Shown here piece after piece: positions 43,261 through 51,463 of a stretch of 64,000 nucleotides of DNA (within the stretch, counting starts at the first letter, position 1; each line of letters begins with the position of its first letter). The stretch is from Chloroflexi bacterium HGW-Chloroflexi-6. GTDB taxonomy: Bacteria > Chloroflexota > Anaerolineae > Anaerolineales > Villigracilaceae. The position numbers and the translations under genes are program-made. Location: assembly GCA_002840685.1 (NCBI GenBank), contig PHBU01000012.1, forward strand, positions 1-64,000. Direction: 5' to 3'. The notes below the pieces were generated by a model. The model was not told the DNA's origin. It did not search any database and was given only the letters and a program-made list of their open reading frames with translations.

Positions 43261-43303
43261 AATGATTCTGTAACGATTATACAACAATCGTTACAGAATC
43301 ATT
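43261..43303 (-). promoter_or_regulatory. 18-bp perfect inverted repeat over the -10 of the conflict operon
   Basis: AATGATTCTGTAACGATT (43261-43278) and AATCGTTACAGAATCATT (43286-43303) are exact inverted repeats with a 7-nt spacer. The minus-strand TATAAT (43281-43276) sits inside, 55 nt before the start codon of the C39-like gene, so the repeat would cover the -10 and start site. It looks like an operator for a dimeric repressor. Because TTATTTTTTAC follows on the minus strand, an attenuator role is the alternative. Confidence 0.7.
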
Positions 43304-43354
43304 GCGAGAAATTCGGACAAATCAGGGGCTATTAGGCATCTAGTATGAGAATAA

Positions 43355-43382
43355 AAAAACGGAAACCGATTAAGGTCTCCGT
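43355..43382 (-). terminator. Terminator of the DEAD-box helicase gene
   Basis: Minus-strand ACGGAGACC (43382-43374) pairs with GGTTTCCGT (43367-43359; one G-T pair) over a 6-nt loop and is followed by TTTTTT. It separates the helicase from the conflict operon. Confidence 0.85.
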
Positions 43383-43389
43383 CTCGTTT

Positions 43390-45117
43390 TTATGCTTTTT
43401 GTAATTCCAGCGGCTGCTTGCGGATCTGGGCGTTTGCGGCCTTGGCCAGCACCTTGCCGACCAAATTCTCTGGCACATCGACCATCGAATTCCTGTCCTG
43501 GATGGTGATTTTACCGATCACCGAGCCGGGAATATCGGCGTGGGCTGCGATCGCACCGACGATATCGTTCGGGCGAATGCCGTGTTCCTTGCCCAGGCGG
43601 ATGCTCAAGCGCACCATGCCCGGCTCGTGGGATGTTTTTCCACCGGAATCTCGGAATGTCTTCCCGCCAAAATCGCGCGAGGATTTCGCGCCGCGGTCGG
43701 CAAAGCGGCCGCTTCCGGCGGAGGGGCGCTCGCCACGTCCGCCTTTGTAGCGCTCGCTGCGCTCAAAAGCGCGCTCAAATGCCTTGGGTTTGGGCTCCTC
43801 GACCACGTTTACCGCAGCGATTGGCCGTTGCTTCTCTTCAGCGCGGACGATTTTGATCGCGACCGCGGCAACCTCAAGCGGATCGTGACCTTCGGCCACC
43901 AACTGCTCGACCAGGGTGCGCTCGGTTTTGCAGCGTCCGCGGGCCAGCCAGACCCGGAACTGGTTCATCAATTTTTCTTCGCGAAAAGCGATGATGTCCT
44001 GTTCGGTTGGCACAGGCATTTCTTTGAGTTTTTGGCGGGTTAAGCCTTCCACCTGGCGCAGACGGCGCTTTTCGCGCGGCGCAACCAGTGTAATCGCAAT
44101 CCCGGTTTTCCCGGCGCGGCCAGTTCGTCCGATACGGTGGATGTAAATTTCAGGGTCGTGGGGTAATTCGTAGTTGAAAACATGCGAAATATCGTCAATG
44201 TCCAGGCCGCGCGCAGCGACATCTGTCGCTACCAGCACCGTCACCTGGCCGTTGCGGAAGCGGTTCAGGGTGCGCTCGCGGGCATCCTGGCTCAGATCGC
44301 CGTTCAGCGCTTCAGACGGGTATCCGCGACGGGTCAATTCGCTGGCCAATTCACCGGTTTCGGCGCGGGTGTGGACGAAGATCAAAGCGCTGGTGACTTC
44401 TTCCATCTCGAACATGCGGGTCAAGGCTGCGGTTTTCTCACCCAGGTTGACAAAATAATAACGCTGTTCGATCTGCGCGCTCGTCATCTGGTTGCGCTCG
44501 ATGAGGATCGACTGCGGATCGCGCATGTATTTGTCGGCCAGCCGCCTGATTTCGGCAGGCATGGTCGCTGAAAACAGCGCGGTCTGGCGTTCGGCAGGAG
44601 TTGCAGCCAGGATGGTTTCGATATCTTCGATAAAGCCCATCGAAAGCATTTCGTCGGCTTCGTCCAGCACTACCGTGCGAATGTGGTTGATATCAAGCAC
44701 GTTCTTGCGCATCAGATCCATCAAGCGGCCTGGTGTGCCGACGACCACATCTACACCCCGGCGCAGTTGATTAATTTGCGGCATGTACGCCTGGCCGCCG
44801 TAGACAGCCAGCACGCGCACATTGTGAAACTGTCCGTATTCGCTGATCGCCTCGGCAACTTGCAAAGCCAGTTCACGAGTCGGTGCAAGCACCAGACTCT
44901 GGATATGCTTCTGATTTGGCTCTAAATTGTGTAAAAGGGGGAGGGCAAAAGCGGCGGTCTTGCCGGTGCCGGTCTGGGCCTGGCCGATCACATCGGCCCC
45001 GGTCATCATGACCGGAATCAGGGCGGCTTGAATCGGCGTCGGGGTGGCGTAGCCACGCTCGGTGACAGCCCGCACCAGCTCAGGGTGCAGGTTAAGGTCA
45101 GAAAATTCGGTTGTCAT
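43390..45117 (-). CDS. DEAD-box RNA helicase with DbpA-type C-terminal domain
   Basis: A 575-residue ATP-dependent RNA helicase (CsdA/DeaD-like). Q motif near TPTPIQAALIP, motif I AQTGTGKTAAF, DEAD box VVLDEADEML, SAT motif ALFSATMP, motif VI HRIGRTGRAGK. A basic linker (about 450-500) leads to a DbpA RNA-binding domain (MVRLSIRLGKEHGIRPNDIV onward). It should remodel structured RNA in ribosome assembly, mRNA decay or cold adaptation. True start is ATG 45117; a TTG codon directly before it extends the frame by one residue. GGAG lies 6 nt upstream. Confidence 0.95.
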   Translation of the reverse strand: MTTEFSDLNLHPELVRAVTERGYATPTPIQAALIPVMMTGADVIGQAQTGTGKTAAFALPLLHNLEPNQKHIQSLVLAPTRELALQVAEAISEYGQFHNVRVLAVYGGQAYMPQINQLRRGVDVVVGTPGRLMDLMRKNVLDINHIRTVVLDEADEMLSMGFIEDIETILAATPAERQTALFSATMPAEIRRLADKYMRDPQSILIERNQMTSAQIEQRYYFVNLGEKTAALTRMFEMEEVTSALIFVHTRAETGELASELTRRGYPSEALNGDLSQDARERTLNRFRNGQVTVLVATDVAARGLDIDDISHVFNYELPHDPEIYIHRIGRTGRAGKTGIAITLVAPREKRRLRQVEGLTRQKLKEMPVPTEQDIIAFREEKLMNQFRVWLARGRCKTERTLVEQLVAEGHDPLEVAAVAIKIVRAEEKQRPIAAVNVVEEPKPKAFERAFERSERYKGGRGERPSAGSGRFADRGAKSSRDFGGKTFRDSGGKTSHEPGMVRLSIRLGKEHGIRPNDIVGAIAAHADIPGSVIGKITIQDRNSMVDVPENLVGKVLAKAANAQIRKQPLELQKA

Positions 45118-45342
45118 CAAAACTCCATTGTTGCCCTGCGGATTGTTGCCGCAGAGGCATTAATTTAGATTGTTTTGATGACTCCGTAACCCTGTCCCTT
45201 TGCCGCAAACGACGGAAGTTCCTCGCGGAAAATCCATACTGGCAACAAAAAAGCCCGCCGGGTTTCTGACGGGCAATGCTTCGAAGCAATCAAAACAAAT
45301 CCCAGAAACGTTCGCGCTCATATTAGCGCGCGCAGTAGTATA
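45118..45342 (-). promoter_or_regulatory. Long attenuator-like leader of the helicase mRNA
   Basis: The 321-bp gap before rdgB holds no gene. On the minus strand a -10 TATACT lies at 45342-45337, implying a leader of about 210 nt. Inside it, GCCCG (45274-45270) pairs with CGGGC (45257-45253), followed by TTTTTTG, a terminator-like hairpin. CTGCGG/CCGCAG form another hairpin just upstream of the GGAG site. This suggests regulated read-through or helicase autoregulation. Confidence 0.5.
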
Positions 45343-45438
45343 TCACAGGTTTACCTGGCACAACCTGCAATTTTGAAAAGTCATCTTGGCACATACAACA
45401 CTTTGGGATAGGATTGGCCCCACCGGGAGAAACCAAAC

Positions 45439-46038
45439 ATGCCAAAACTGCTAATTGCCACCGAAAACCAGGGAAAAGTCCGCGAATTTCAAGAATTGCT
45501 GACCGGCCTGGGGTTTGAACTGCTTACACCACGTCAACTTGGACTGAATCTTAATGTGATCGAGGATGGAGATACTTACCAAGAAAATGCCGGGAAAAAA
45601 GCCCGCGCTTATGCCGCTGCCAGCGGATTGATCTCGCTGGCGGATGATTCGGGTCTCGAAGTGGCTGCCCTGGCTGGTGCGCCCGGCTTATATTCAGCGC
45701 GTTATTCCCCCAAGCCTGGCGCAACCGATGCCGATCGGCGACTCTATTTGCTGGAAAACCTGCGCGATAAACCCCGTCCCTGGACGGCGCATTTCCATGC
45801 TACGGTGGCGATTGCCACATCGGATGGCAACTTGCGTTTTGTCGAGGGCAACTGCTATGGCGAAATCATCCCCGAAGAACGCGGCACCGGCGGGTTTGGT
45901 TACGATCCAATTTTCTTGATTCCTGAATTGGGACTGACGATGGCTGAACTGGATATGGATAAGAAAAACCGCCTGAGCCATCGCGCCCTGGCGGTTCAAA
46001 ATGCACTTCCGGTCTTGCGGAAAGTGTTTGGCAGTTAA
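45439..46038 (+). CDS. rdgB: dITP/XTP pyrophosphatase RdgB (HAM1)
   Basis: A 199-residue house-cleaning enzyme that hydrolyses dITP, ITP and XTP to monophosphates, preventing their incorporation. Signature segments: LIATENQGKVREF at the start, LADDSGLEVAAL, GTGGFGYDPIF and KNRLSHRALA near the C-terminus. Normal length. GGGAG lies about 8 nt before the ATG. Its stop is only 1 bp from that of the convergent hydrolase gene, with no clear terminator between. Confidence 0.97.
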   Translation: MPKLLIATENQGKVREFQELLTGLGFELLTPRQLGLNLNVIEDGDTYQENAGKKARAYAAASGLISLADDSGLEVAALAGAPGLYSARYSPKPGATDADRRLYLLENLRDKPRPWTAHFHATVAIATSDGNLRFVEGNCYGEIIPEERGTGGFGYDPIFLIPELGLTMAELDMDKKNRLSHRALAVQNALPVLRKVFGS

Positions 46039-46039
46039 T

Positions 46040-46822
46040 TTACACTGCTTCACCGGGTTGGTAAACAACACTATTTAGAAAAAGATGCAGGGGTGCAGCC
46101 GCCTTTTGTGATTCTTCGAGCATGACCATGTGTCCGGCAGATTCTATTGTGTACAAGATGCTGTCCTTGAGTCTGGCTTTGAGCTGTTCAGCCAGGTGCA
46201 ACGGGGTCATTTTGTCTTGCATGCCGCACACGATCAGCGCGGGAGCTTTGATGCGCCCCAACAGGTGGGCTTCATCGTAGGCATCGCAGGCCAGGAAGTC
46301 CCCGTGCAAAACGGCCGGACGCACTTCAGCCATGCGCAGGCCCGCCGCTTCTTTCAAGCGCAATTCGGTGTCTGGCCCAAAAACCAGGTCGTTGATCGAT
46401 TGGACAGCCATCGCAAACGTGGCCGGGTTGGCGGTCTTTTCCAGAAGCGCGGGGGAAACCCGCAGGCGTGGTCCGGTGGCGAATAGCCCCAGGCCGAGCG
46501 TCCGGCTCGGGTTGTGAACACCAAGATAAAGGGCGATTGCGCCGCCCATCGAATGTCCCACAAAAAATGCTTTCCGGATTTTTAGCGCATCCATAAAATC
46601 GAGCACAGCGCGGGCATAATCTTCGATGGTTTGCCGCCCAAATCCATTGGATTTGCCATGCCCTGGCAGATCTATGGCGTAGATGCGCTGACCGGCCATG
46701 CGACGGATCTCAGGAGGCCAATTAAGGTGTGTTCCTCCTGCACCGTGGATCAATATCACAGCCGGGCGCGACCAGTTTTCTTCTTCGTTGGCAAAATAAT
46801 AAATTCCAGCCGCCAGCGGCAT
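46040..46822 (-). CDS. Alpha/beta hydrolase
   Basis: A 260-residue alpha/beta-fold hydrolase. Oxyanion-hole strand VILIHGAGGTHLNW, nucleophile elbow FVGHSMGGAIAL (Ser), Asp region LIVCGMQDKMTPL and His in ESAGHMVMLE complete the catalytic triad. Family members include esterases, lipases, lactonases and haloperoxidase-like enzymes; the substrate is not visible. It lies 10 bp after the histidine kinase gene on the same strand and so is probably co-transcribed. AAGGTG serves as ribosome binding site. Confidence 0.87.
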   Translation of the reverse strand: MPLAAGIYYFANEEENWSRPAVILIHGAGGTHLNWPPEIRRMAGQRIYAIDLPGHGKSNGFGRQTIEDYARAVLDFMDALKIRKAFFVGHSMGGAIALYLGVHNPSRTLGLGLFATGPRLRVSPALLEKTANPATFAMAVQSINDLVFGPDTELRLKEAAGLRMAEVRPAVLHGDFLACDAYDEAHLLGRIKAPALIVCGMQDKMTPLHLAEQLKARLKDSILYTIESAGHMVMLEESQKAAAPLHLFLNSVVYQPGEAV

Positions 46823-46832
46823 AATTCACCTT

Positions 46833-48602
46833 TTAACCTTGTACCCTGCCATGATGCAGTTTGTCAGCCGCTTCTTCACTGAGAGGGATGTAAACGTTGA
46901 CGCGCGTACCCTTGCCTGGCGCAGAGTCGATATGCAACAGTCCGTTCACCAGTTCTGTGCGTTCACGCAGGTTGACCATGCCGAGGCTGCCGCGTTTGTC
47001 GTAGGATTTGGTGACGGCATCGACATCGAAGCCCAGGCCTTCATCGGCAACTTGCAGCCATGCAATTTCTGGTTCATTCTTAACCGCGCTCAAGCGCACA
47101 TAAATACGGGGAGATTCGGCATGTTTGCGGGCATTGTTGACGGCTTCCTCGGCCAGGTAAAAGATGATCCCTTTTTTGCCCATTTCGATATCGTCTTCCA
47201 GCTTTTCATCGATATTGATAACGACTTCTTGCCCGAAGGTCTCTTTCATCTTCTCAGCCATTTGCCCCAGCGCAGCGGTCAACCCCTGAGATTCGAGTAC
47301 CAGCGGGCGCAAAGTGAATAGCATATGGCGGATTTCTTTCGTGGTGCGGCGCGCCAAATCTTCAATTTTGACCAGTTCATCTACCGCTGAGCCTTGATCC
47401 CGTTCCAACATGCGGCGGGCCAGGTTGACGCGCATCGCAATCGCGGCTACTGATTGGGTCGGGCCATCGTGCAGGTCGCGGGCCAATTTTTTGCGAGCTT
47501 CTTCCTGCGCTTCAGCCATTCGTTCTTTTTCATCGGCCAGGTCCTGATACAGACGGGCATTTTGAATGGCGATGGTGGCCTGCCTGCCGATGATATCCAG
47601 CACTTCACAGCGGTCTTTGGTGAAATATTTTGGTTCAGGGTGGCCGAAGAGCAAAACGCCGTATACGTTGAATCCGGTTCTGAGCGAGAAACAATAAACG
47701 GATTGGCAGTTATTCAGGCTGATCAAGCGCTTCAATTCGGGATCATCTTTAATTTCGCCCGTAACCACGTTTTCACCGTCTTCAACCACTCTGTGCAGTA
47801 CTCCATCTTTGGCCGGGAAAGTCATGCGCATGTCGGCTTGTGGGAAACGACGTGCAGATCCAACAACCAGTTCCTGCCCATCGAAGAGCAAAACACCGCT
47901 TATCAACCGATCATCTTTTGGGGTTGTGTCTTCTTTACTTTCGGGGTCATCAACATGCAGGGCGCTGGTGCTTATTTCCAGAGCCATATCCAGAACGCGC
48001 TTGTAACTCAGGGTGGCAGTCAACGTGGAACTGAGTTTGTAAATGGCCCGCATCCGTTCTGTTTCTGTGCGATGCCCACGTTCACGCTCTTCAGTTTGTT
48101 TGATGCGCATTAACCGCAGCTGGTTGATCATTTTCTGGCTGATGTAGCCAAAAAACGCGCCCGACGAAATTGTAACCAGGCCGGGCAATATCAGCCAGAA
48201 AACCCCCATATTGCGCAAGAGTGCATTACTGGCCTGTAAGATGGCTATAACAAGGCTTGCAAGCAGGCCGCCGCGCAAGTCAAAATACAGCGCGCCTGAA
48301 ATGATCGGCAAAATCCCGATCCAGCCTGCCGGGCCGGTTATCCCGCCTTGCAGCCAGAAAAAAGTAATCGAAACACCCAAATCTATCAGCAGGCTGATGA
48401 TGCGGTGGTTGGGCAAACGACGATTTAACCCGGCCAACCAGGTCAGGATAATGTTCCAGAAAACCAGCAGGATCAGGATCCCGCTGAACCAGGAAAACAA
48501 TATCCCTGATGCCGACAGCGAAATTGTCACGCCCAGCAAAACCAGCCAGCGCAGGGAGATGACAAACCAGTCTGCAACAAAGGGACTATCGGACTTATAC
48601 AT
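46833..48602 (-). CDS. NarX/DesK-type sensor histidine kinase with GAF domain
   Basis: A 589-residue membrane kinase. Residues about 10-165 carry five to six membrane helices; a coiled stretch (about 165-200) leads to a GAF domain (about 205-365, RDRCEVLDIIGRQATIAIQN at its end); HisKA_3 has an intact H box KLARDLHDGPTQ (His about 385) and a HATPase_c domain follows (IIFYLAEEAVNNARKHA; VADEGLGFDVD; GSLGMVNLRERTEL). This class usually works with a NarL/LuxR-type regulator, but none is in the window. It is co-oriented with the downstream hydrolase. Confidence 0.92.
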   Translation of the reverse strand: MYKSDSPFVADWFVISLRWLVLLGVTISLSASGILFSWFSGILILLVFWNIILTWLAGLNRRLPNHRIISLLIDLGVSITFFWLQGGITGPAGWIGILPIISGALYFDLRGGLLASLVIAILQASNALLRNMGVFWLILPGLVTISSGAFFGYISQKMINQLRLMRIKQTEERERGHRTETERMRAIYKLSSTLTATLSYKRVLDMALEISTSALHVDDPESKEDTTPKDDRLISGVLLFDGQELVVGSARRFPQADMRMTFPAKDGVLHRVVEDGENVVTGEIKDDPELKRLISLNNCQSVYCFSLRTGFNVYGVLLFGHPEPKYFTKDRCEVLDIIGRQATIAIQNARLYQDLADEKERMAEAQEEARKKLARDLHDGPTQSVAAIAMRVNLARRMLERDQGSAVDELVKIEDLARRTTKEIRHMLFTLRPLVLESQGLTAALGQMAEKMKETFGQEVVINIDEKLEDDIEMGKKGIIFYLAEEAVNNARKHAESPRIYVRLSAVKNEPEIAWLQVADEGLGFDVDAVTKSYDKRGSLGMVNLRERTELVNGLLHIDSAPGKGTRVNVYIPLSEEAADKLHHGRVQG

Positions 48603-48654
48603 ACTTTAATAATACCCGATACTTGTCCAGAAAAAGCAATCTGGAAGATAATTC

Positions 48655-49383
48655 CTAAATTTCATAGCCCATTTTTTGCAGGGAGACCCCAAAGCGCTTT
48701 ACCAGGGCTGCCTGCTCTTCTGCGCTATACCGTTCACGGAAACGCCCCATCTGCCCCTTGAAGAAATGTGTTCCTTGCTGACCCTGGGTTTGGCCAGGAC
48801 GGTACTGCTCGATCACGGCTTTCACCCGTTTTTCTGCCAACGAAAGACCGAGGAAGCGGGCAATCTTTTCGGCTTCGATCTGATAATCGGTCAGGAAATC
48901 CTCGTAGCGGGTCTTGAAGACTGCCGGGATTTTCATCCATTGTTCCCAACCATCAACGTATTCGCTGATGAAATCCACCGACTTGTTGAAATCGGTCAGG
49001 TGTGAGAAAGCATTCGGACGGCCCTTCTCCACCGCGCGGCGGCCATAGTCAAAGGCCGAAAGCATCGCATCGCGCGGGTCGCGGTAAATATACAGCGTGC
49101 GCATCAGCCCGCCCTGGATCAGCGCCCGCGCTGAAATCGTCGGCGCACAGTGAGCTTTGATCACAAAAGTATGCCCGACCAGGGTCGGGCGCAGCACCAT
49201 AGCCAGGCGGCGCAGACTCAAAACGCCAATATTGCAATTAACTTCGGTCAGAACGTTCTGCAAGCCAAAATCTTCACGAATTTTGCGCGCATCGTCGCAA
49301 CCGGTGGTGGCCATCAGGTCATGGACCAGGTTATAGTGCCAGCCCGAACCGGCGCGTGGCATACCCACAGCAAGAATGATCAT
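48655..49383 (-). CDS. Sulfotransferase
   Basis: A 242-residue PAPS-dependent sulfotransferase. The 5'-phosphosulfate loop reads GMPRAGSGWHYNL at residues 7-19 and the 3'-phosphate site is YIYRDPRDAMLSAFDYG near 98-114. It transfers sulfate to a glycan or lipid acceptor. Its ATG overlaps the stop of the upstream O-antigen-ligase-like gene by 4 bp, pointing to sulfation of the glycan made by this cluster. It is the last gene in the cluster on this strand. Confidence 0.88.
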   Translation of the reverse strand: MIILAVGMPRAGSGWHYNLVHDLMATTGCDDARKIREDFGLQNVLTEVNCNIGVLSLRRLAMVLRPTLVGHTFVIKAHCAPTISARALIQGGLMRTLYIYRDPRDAMLSAFDYGRRAVEKGRPNAFSHLTDFNKSVDFISEYVDGWEQWMKIPAVFKTRYEDFLTDYQIEAEKIARFLGLSLAEKRVKAVIEQYRPGQTQGQQGTHFFKGQMGRFRERYSAEEQAALVKRFGVSLQKMGYEI

Positions 49384-50834
49384 CTTTCACTCCGAGAAAA
49401 AATACCAGCCAGAATACCTAAATTTAACCACAATTCTGGCATGGCGAACGAATCAACCGAAACTGACTGAAAAATCAGCGCTGTCAGTGTAAAAACCGTG
49501 GCTGCGCCCAAAAAACGTGCGGAAGGTGTTGCGTGGCGCAAGGCACTCAGCCCGTCGGCCAGGATTCCCAGCCAGAACGCCACAAAAAGTGCCAGCCCGG
49601 CCAACCCGGTTTCGGCCAACAGGCGCACGTACAGGTTTTTGGGGTTGGGGAACAAGCCCGAATTCGGCGCGAGCGCCTGGGCAATTTCAGGTTCGCCCAT
49701 CAGCAACTCGTCTGGCATGTTTGGGTAGATCCAGAAACCGCTTGCGCCCAGCCCGACCCCGGTCAGCGGGTTGGCGTCGAAGGCTGGCATTGCCCCGGCG
49801 GCATATGCCAGGCGCGGCCCGAGTGATGCGCTGGAAACATAGCCCCAAAAATCGCTCATGTCGGATGTCCAAAGCCGGGCGATATAACCTTTGTCCGATA
49901 AAAAGACGCCAGCCCCGGCCAAAACCGTCAGCGCTATGATGATTAAAAGCGCGCGACTCCCCGCGGCCCGAATCCAGCCCAGGCGGCTTGGGGCTACGCT
50001 GCGGTGGAACCCGGCCAAAAACCAACCCCAGGCCGATTGCAAAAACGGACGCCCCGCGATCAGGAAAGTGAACCCGGCAGCGAGGACCGTCACCGCCAAC
50101 CCCGCCCGAGAGTAGGTGGCGAGCAGGGCTGCCAGCGAGCCGAGCAAAAGAATGATCTCGACCCAGGGGATTCTTTTATCTTTTGAAAAAAAAGAAGGAA
50201 GATGAAAGATGGTTTTCCCAGAGAGAACCACGGCAACCAGCCAGGGCAGATATAAGGTTGCCAGTTGGCTGGCCAGCCAGGATGGTTCAAAGGTAAAACC
50301 GGAGATACGCTTGTTCTTGACCAGCCCACGTACCGAAAAGAGTTCCTGAATTTCGCGCAGTTCGGCGCGATGGCCAGTATTTAGCCCCACAAACTGAATG
50401 CCGCCCCAGATCAGATGCCCCACCAACCCGACCATCAGCCAGCGAACGGAGAATTTGACCTGCTCTTCATCCTGGTTCATCCAGGCGGCTGCAACAAAAA
50501 AAGACAGGCCGATTGCCAGGGTCAGGAAAGCACGCAAGGCGCGATCCCAATATTCCGCGCCGCGCAGTTCGATCGGCGCAAAGGTGGCCCCGATGGCGGT
50601 GGCGGCGATCACCGCCAGCACAAAAGCCGCCAAAACGGTAAAACTTGCCAGCCGCGGCAGGCGGATCTCGCGCCGCCAAAGCATCAGAAACAGTACCAGC
50701 AGCAGGGCCGCAAGCGGGTAGAGCGCCAGTGGGCGCACCACCGTCCCCGCGCCCATGAATGGCAGGTAGCGGAAGCTGGTGATGGGCAGGCTGACGAGCA
50801 CAAGCGCCCAGAGAATGCGGGAAAGACGAATCAT
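49380..50834 (-). CDS. O-antigen ligase / Wzy-like membrane protein
   Basis: A 484-residue polytopic inner-membrane protein with about 11-12 helices and a large extracytoplasmic loop, as in the Wzy/WaaL (PF04932) family. The C-terminal region NPLTGVGLGASGFWIYPN and LYVRLLAETGLAGLALF is characteristic of the polymerase/ligase domain. It would polymerise or ligate lipid-linked oligosaccharide outside the membrane. The frame is open further to a TTG at 50891; ATG 50834 (MIRLSRILWALV) is preferred though it lacks a Shine-Dalgarno. It is 28 bp from the Wzz-like gene. Confidence 0.88.
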   Translation of the reverse strand: MIRLSRILWALVLVSLPITSFRYLPFMGAGTVVRPLALYPLAALLLVLFLMLWRREIRLPRLASFTVLAAFVLAVIAATAIGATFAPIELRGAEYWDRALRAFLTLAIGLSFFVAAAWMNQDEEQVKFSVRWLMVGLVGHLIWGGIQFVGLNTGHRAELREIQELFSVRGLVKNKRISGFTFEPSWLASQLATLYLPWLVAVVLSGKTIFHLPSFFSKDKRIPWVEIILLLGSLAALLATYSRAGLAVTVLAAGFTFLIAGRPFLQSAWGWFLAGFHRSVAPSRLGWIRAAGSRALLIIIALTVLAGAGVFLSDKGYIARLWTSDMSDFWGYVSSASLGPRLAYAAGAMPAFDANPLTGVGLGASGFWIYPNMPDELLMGEPEIAQALAPNSGLFPNPKNLYVRLLAETGLAGLALFVAFWLGILADGLSALRHATPSARFLGAATVFTLTALIFQSVSVDSFAMPELWLNLGILAGIFSRSER

Positions 50835-50862
50835 GGCTGATGGGTGAAACGTGATTTGAGAG

Positions 50863-51459
50863 TTAGCGTTTGAAAAGAATCCAGATGGCAAGGATGAATA
50901 TCATTAACCCGGCCCCCGCCAGGGCGTAAGTACCGAGCGCGGAAGCGCGGGTAACGGGCAGGTTTTCGGTTTGGGTGGGGGTGATTTCAAGATAAGGGGT
51001 GAACTGGTCTGCGGATTCTTGGGCTTTGACGGTAAAAGCCCGGGCCCAGGCGGCGGCCAGTTTGGCGGCCAGGCTGGCATCGGCTGAATCTGCGTAGAAG
51101 TGCCAGCCGCCGTCTGAAGGCTGGGAGAGAGTCAAAACCCCGGAGCGCAGAGTCGCCACATCCAGCCCGCTTTCATCCGCAACGGTTTGCAGAGCATCAT
51201 CGGCCCAGGCCAGTTCGACCAGCTTGCGGGCCTCGCGGTCAAGAAAGTAAAAAACCTCACGGTCGGGGATTTCAGCCCACGATTGCTCAACGTTAAAATC
51301 AACCATGACTGTGGCGCGGGCGCGGTATTCAGGCGGGAAGACAGCGTAAACGGCCATGCCGAGCAGGCCGCCAAGCAAAGCGCCGAGCAGCCAGACCCGC
51401 CAGGCGCGCAACAGGCGCAGCAGATCATCGAATGTGGGGAACGTACCGAGAGTGTTCAT
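50863..51459 (-). CDS. Wzz-like chain-length determinant
   Basis: A 198-residue protein with two membrane helices (about 20-42, VWLLGALLGGLLGMAVYAVF; and about 172-195) enclosing an extracytoplasmic domain, the Wzz topology. After the first helix PPEYRARATVMVDF matches the Wzz N-terminal consensus. It is shorter than usual Wzz (over 300 residues) and has no kinase domain. It probably controls the length of the polymer made by the neighbouring Wzy-like protein. 4 bp separate it from the GT2 gene upstream. Confidence 0.8.
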   Translation of the reverse strand: MNTLGTFPTFDDLLRLLRAWRVWLLGALLGGLLGMAVYAVFPPEYRARATVMVDFNVEQSWAEIPDREVFYFLDREARKLVELAWADDALQTVADESGLDVATLRSGVLTLSQPSDGGWHFYADSADASLAAKLAAAWARAFTVKAQESADQFTPYLEITPTQTENLPVTRASALGTYALAGAGLMIFILAIWILFKR

Positions 51460-51463
51460 ACGA

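Noticed and set aside
43261..43303. Perfect palindrome as an insertion-sequence end or CRISPR repeat
   Set aside because: Only one copy is seen, there is no transposase, no target duplication and no spacer array; position over a -10 box favours an operator.
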